Assembly: GCA_002284915.1 (NCBI GenBank)
Contig: CP015606.1
Span: 1,178,001-1,242,000 of the forward strand
DNA from: Actinobacteria bacterium IMCC26077
GTDB lineage: Bacteria > Actinomycetota > Actinomycetes > Nanopelagicales > Nanopelagicaceae
Direction of reading: 5' to 3'
DNA: 64,000 nt
Under the pieces are notes generated by a model. The model ran no database searches. It was not told the origin of the DNA and saw nothing but the letters and a program-made list of their open reading frames with translations. How positions within the stretch are numbered: position 1 is the first letter of the stretch; each line of letters begins with the position of its first letter. This document shows positions 61,074 through 64,000 of this stretch, in pieces. Position numbers and translations under genes: made by a program.

Positions 61074-61901
61074 TTACTGCGCCAACAACTGGGCGATATA
61101 GGCGTCGGGATCGAAGGGGGCGATATCGCCCACCCCTTCTCCGGTGCCAATCCATTTAATGGGGGTGCCCAAGGTCGCTTCGATAGCCAGCGCCGCACCG
61201 CCTCGAGTGGAGCCATCGAGTTTGGTGAGGATCAAGCCGGTTACATCGACGGCCGCAGTAAAGCTCTCTGCTTGCGAGAGGGCGTTCTGGCCGGTGCTCC
61301 CATCGAGGACGAGGAGCACCTCAGAAACTGGGGCTTTTTTCTCGATGACGCGACGGATCTTTGTCAGTTGATCCATCAGCCCCTCTTTGCTCTGTAATCG
61401 CCCTGCAGTATCAATCAATACAAAATCGGCTCGCTGATCAATACCTTGGCTGACGCCATCAAAGGCAACAGCAGCTGGATCGGCGCCATCTCTACCAGCG
61501 ATACAGGTAACGCCAGTGCGCTGCGCCCAGGTCTGCAACTGTTCGCGAGCAGCGGCGCGAAAGGTATCTGCGGCAACAACGAGAACAGATTTGCCTTGGC
61601 GCGCAAGATAGGCACTCAACTTGCCGATGCTGGTGGTCTTGCCACTTCCATTCACACCCACGACCAAGATCACCGTTGGTCCATCAGTGGCAACTTGTAA
61701 TGAACGTTCAGCGGGAGAGAGCAACTCTGCCAAAGCATCAGGTAGCGAGAGATCGCGAGCATCATGAAGTCTGGTCGAGACTCGTTGAGCAAGCGCAGGT
61801 CCCAAGTCGGCGCCAATCAGGGTTTGCTCGAGATCGTTCCAATCGACGACCGCTCGCTCACCTCTAGTGAATAGAGAGGTGAATTTCGAAAAGAGCGACA
61901 C
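61074..61901 (-). CDS. ftsY: Signal recognition particle receptor FtsY
   Basis: FtsY is the membrane-associated GTPase receptor for the Ffh particle. Motifs are VILVVGVNGSGKTTSIGKLS (G1), ADTFRAAAREQLQTWAQ, IDTAGRLQSKEGLMDQL (G3) and LILTKLDGSTRGGAALAI (G4). At 275 aa it is a minimal version: it begins MSLFSKFTSLFTRGER and has the NG core with no acidic A domain, so membrane binding must rely on the short amphipathic N terminus. Its start and the smc stop share one base. Confidence 0.96.
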   Translation of the reverse strand: MSLFSKFTSLFTRGERAVVDWNDLEQTLIGADLGPALAQRVSTRLHDARDLSLPDALAELLSPAERSLQVATDGPTVILVVGVNGSGKTTSIGKLSAYLARQGKSVLVVAADTFRAAAREQLQTWAQRTGVTCIAGRDGADPAAVAFDGVSQGIDQRADFVLIDTAGRLQSKEGLMDQLTKIRRVIEKKAPVSEVLLVLDGSTGQNALSQAESFTAAVDVTGLILTKLDGSTRGGAALAIEATLGTPIKWIGTGEGVGDIAPFDPDAYIAQLLAQ

Positions 61902-64000
61902 TATGCGTTCTCAACTTCGCGAATTCGTTGAGAGATAACTTCAGTCACCCCATCGCCACGCATCGTCACACCATAAAGCGAATCAGCTATCTCCATGGTG
62001 CGCTTTTGGTGAGTAACGATGATGAGTTGGGAATCGGCGCGAAGTTCGGCAAGAACTTCGAGCAAGCGCCCCAAATTCACGTCATCGAGAGCTGCTTCTA
62101 CCTCATCGAGGACATAGAAAGGACTTGGTCGCGCCTTGAAAATCGCTACCAAGAGCGCAACGGCAGTCAGTGATCGCTCACCACCGGAGAGCAAGGAAAG
62201 GCGCTTGACCCGTTTTCCAGGTGGACGGGCTTCGACATCGACTCCGGTGGTCAACCAATCCTCAGGATTGGTGAGCAAGAGACGTCCATCGCCGCCAGGG
62301 AAGAGCCTTGGGAAGATCTCTGCGAAGGCCTTTGCCGTATCGCGATACGCCTCTTTAAAAATAGTCTCCACTCGTTCGTCGACCTCGCGGACGATTTCGA
62401 GAAGATCACGTCTGGTGTTCTTGAGATCCTCTAACTGATCTGCCAGATACTTCGATCTCTCCTCAAGTGCCGAAAATTCTTCGAGTGCGAGCGGGTTAAT
62501 CTTGCCAAGCAGTGCGAGCGAACGTTCAGCAGCGGCCAATCGTTTCTCTTGTTGATCGCGGCGATAAGGAATCACTTCGGTCGAGATGACTTGCCCCTCA
62601 TCATCAAGGATGAAAGTGGGCACATCGTTGGTAGGCCCGTACTCTGCCACGAGCGTCTGAGTATCGATTCCGAATTCGGTGCTGACTTTCTCTTCGAGCT
62701 GTTCCATTCGAAGTCGCTGCTCGGCTCTAGCGATCTCGTCTTTATGAACGCTATCGGTCAACTGCTCCATCTCTGCGGTGAGCTCTCGACTCTTTCCACG
62801 GACTGCGAGAATTTCACCTTCACGTTCCGTGCGAGCCGCCTCTAACGCATTTCGCTCGGCAAGGGCGCTATTTATCGATACTTCAATTTGAATCAACGCG
62901 TCATAAGCAATCTCCGCAAGCTTTTGAGCGACGATTGCGGCGCTTGCTCGCGCCTCACGTTTAGTAATCGCCCGTACCCGTGAATCGCGTTCATTCTGCG
63001 CACCCCGTTCGAGCGCGCTCGCGCGCTCTGCCATGGCATTGACTCGTTCTTCACCAGTGCGCAACGTCAGACGCGCTTCCATCTCAACTGTTCGAGCTAA
63101 CGAGACGCGCTCACGCATGGGATCGATATCAAAGGAGCGCACATCAACTGAAGGAGTGATAGTCGCCGGCGTACTCTCTAGCTGCGCAAGCTCGCGTCGG
63201 TGGGTTGCGAGCAATTCGTTCGCTTCCGCTATCGACATCGTCAATCGATCAGCCTCCGCCTGGGCTGCCGAGCGAGTCTGACTAAATACTGCAATCTGTT
63301 CGGCCAAGGCCGCCATTCGGGCATCCGACTCATTAAGAGCCGCAACTAATCGATCCAACTCGCCCCGCTCGAGATTGACCTTTTCGAGCGCTTGCGAAAT
63401 CTCAAAACGAAGTCGTTCACCTTCATGAGTGAGTTCGCCAAGCTTCCGTTCGCTGATTTCGATCGCTGCATTGAGCTCAACGATGCTCGAGTCGCGCTTG
63501 GAACCTCCGCTGACTAAGTCGCGCCCCAAAACGTCGCCATCTTTAGTGACTACTCGAATCGTCGGATACTGCTGCAGAAGTGCGTGGGCAACATTGAGCG
63601 ATTCAGCAACGACCGTATTTCCCAAAATATGGGCGAGCGGTCGCTGCAATTGCGAGGTTTTAATCACATCTATTGCTCGATAGGCCCCTTGAGGCAATTG
63701 CTGATTGAAGATTGGTCCCTGGACATCATTGCCACCGATGACAACAATCTCGGCTCGGCCAGCGTTCTCACGTTTGAGCAGCGTGAGCGCATCGAGCGCA
63801 TCGGAGAGTCGACCTACGACCACTCCATCTGCCAACGTACCTAAAGCGGCGCTAATTGCCGCATCCCAACCGCTGGCAACTTCCATCAACGAGGCGAGCG
63901 TTCCGAGAACTGGAACCTCATTGCGCGCGGCGAGAAGTAAGGCGCTGCCATCTCGTGATGCGACGGAGAGTTTGAGCGCTTCGACCCGCGCTTGCGTTGA
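61901..64000 (-). CDS. smc: Chromosome segregation protein SMC, C-terminal two thirds (cut by window edge)
   Basis: The frame stays open to the end of the window, reading upstream STQARVEALKLSVAS and VPVLGTLASLMEVASGWDAA (hinge region), so the N-terminal ATPase half lies outside. Within the window the order is hinge (about the first 180 residues), C-terminal coiled coil rich in Glu, Arg and Ala (about residues 190-520), and the C-terminal ATPase lobe. That lobe has the ABC signature RLSLLSGGERSLTAVALLVA and Walker B SPFYVLDEVEAALDDVNLGR. SMC dimers compact and organise the chromosome. The smc-ftsY order is usual in actinobacteria. Confidence 0.96.
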   Translation of the reverse strand, partial: STQARVEALKLSVASRDGSALLLAARNEVPVLGTLASLMEVASGWDAAISAALGTLADGVVVGRLSDALDALTLLKRENAGRAEIVVIGGNDVQGPIFNQQLPQGAYRAIDVIKTSQLQRPLAHILGNTVVAESLNVAHALLQQYPTIRVVTKDGDVLGRDLVSGGSKRDSSIVELNAAIEISERKLGELTHEGERLRFEISQALEKVNLERGELDRLVAALNESDARMAALAEQIAVFSQTRSAAQAEADRLTMSIAEANELLATHRRELAQLESTPATITPSVDVRSFDIDPMRERVSLARTVEMEARLTLRTGEERVNAMAERASALERGAQNERDSRVRAITKREARASAAIVAQKLAEIAYDALIQIEVSINSALAERNALEAARTEREGEILAVRGKSRELTAEMEQLTDSVHKDEIARAEQRLRMEQLEEKVSTEFGIDTQTLVAEYGPTNDVPTFILDDEGQVISTEVIPYRRDQQEKRLAAAERSLALLGKINPLALEEFSALEERSKYLADQLEDLKNTRRDLLEIVREVDERVETIFKEAYRDTAKAFAEIFPRLFPGGDGRLLLTNPEDWLTTGVDVEARPPGKRVKRLSLLSGGERSLTAVALLVAIFKARPSPFYVLDEVEAALDDVNLGRLLEVLAELRADSQLIIVTHQKRTMEIADSLYGVTMRGDGVTEVISQRIREVENA

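Overview
The window looks like the chromosome of a small-genome, mid-GC actinobacterium, most like the streamlined freshwater Nanopelagicales (acI-type) lineages. This placement is inferred from gene content, not from a marker-gene tree. The signs are an actinobacterial division cluster with SepF and a DUF3040 protein, a PASTA-domain Ser/Thr kinase, class II DAHP synthase, a PPi-type phosphofructokinase, heterodimeric CrtYc/CrtYd lycopene cyclase, a secreted protein with a short Lys/Cys C-terminal module seen in aquatic actinobacteria, and GC near one half by eye. Genes are packed with 1-4 bp overlaps, no gene-free stretch exceeds about 160 bases, and I saw no tRNA, rRNA, CRISPR array, insertion sequence or prophage. 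Many first genes of operons have a TAnnnT hexamer 6-7 bases before the start codon, as in leaderless transcription.

Bases 1-16,800 (minus strand) are an almost uninterrupted division and cell wall (dcw) cluster: mraZ, rsmH, ftsL, ftsI, murE, murF, mraY, murD, ftsW, murG, murC, ftsQ, ftsZ, pgeF, yggS, sepF and the start of a YggT gene. Four ten-base-spaced TGGRG-like repeats before mraZ match an MraZ operator. Bases 16,900-23,270 hold a flavin reductase-like gene, nnrD, a DUF3040 gene, and an SOS unit in which dnaE2 and dinB overlap behind a perfect LexA box and an odd array of ten-base repeats.

Bases 23,270-30,740 carry a large secreted protein of unknown function, a KduD-like dehydrogenase, DoxX with an operator-like palindrome in its promoter, a TSUP permease, and a divergent two-component pair whose kinase appears to be an internal duplication (membrane module plus kinase, then membrane module plus decayed kinase). 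Bases 30,760-41,234 are a large carotenoid region: alpha/beta hydrolase, crtA-like, cruF-like, cruG-like and crtD-like genes, then crtE-crtI-crtB, with crtYc-crtYd facing them. Together they predict a monocyclic, 1'-hydroxylated, 2'-oxygenated and glycosylated carotenoid of myxol type. A metF plus CDP-alcohol phosphotransferase pair sits inside the region on the other strand.

Bases 41,238-50,215 begin with a TPP riboswitch controlling a PnuC-family transporter (therefore PnuT, thiamine) that overlaps an uncharacterised P-loop kinase. They continue with pknB, nfo, two EamA exporters, ogt, class II DAHP synthase, a PPi-dependent phosphofructokinase and a 43-residue zinc-ribbon protein. Bases 50,212-64,000 (minus strand) are housekeeping: smc (cut by the window edge), ftsY, amtB-glnK with a GlnR-like box, ffh, rpsP-khpA-rimM-trmD, rplS-lepB-rnhB, and yraN-yifB-dprA-era. 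The PII protein has valine where the modifiable tyrosine 51 should be.
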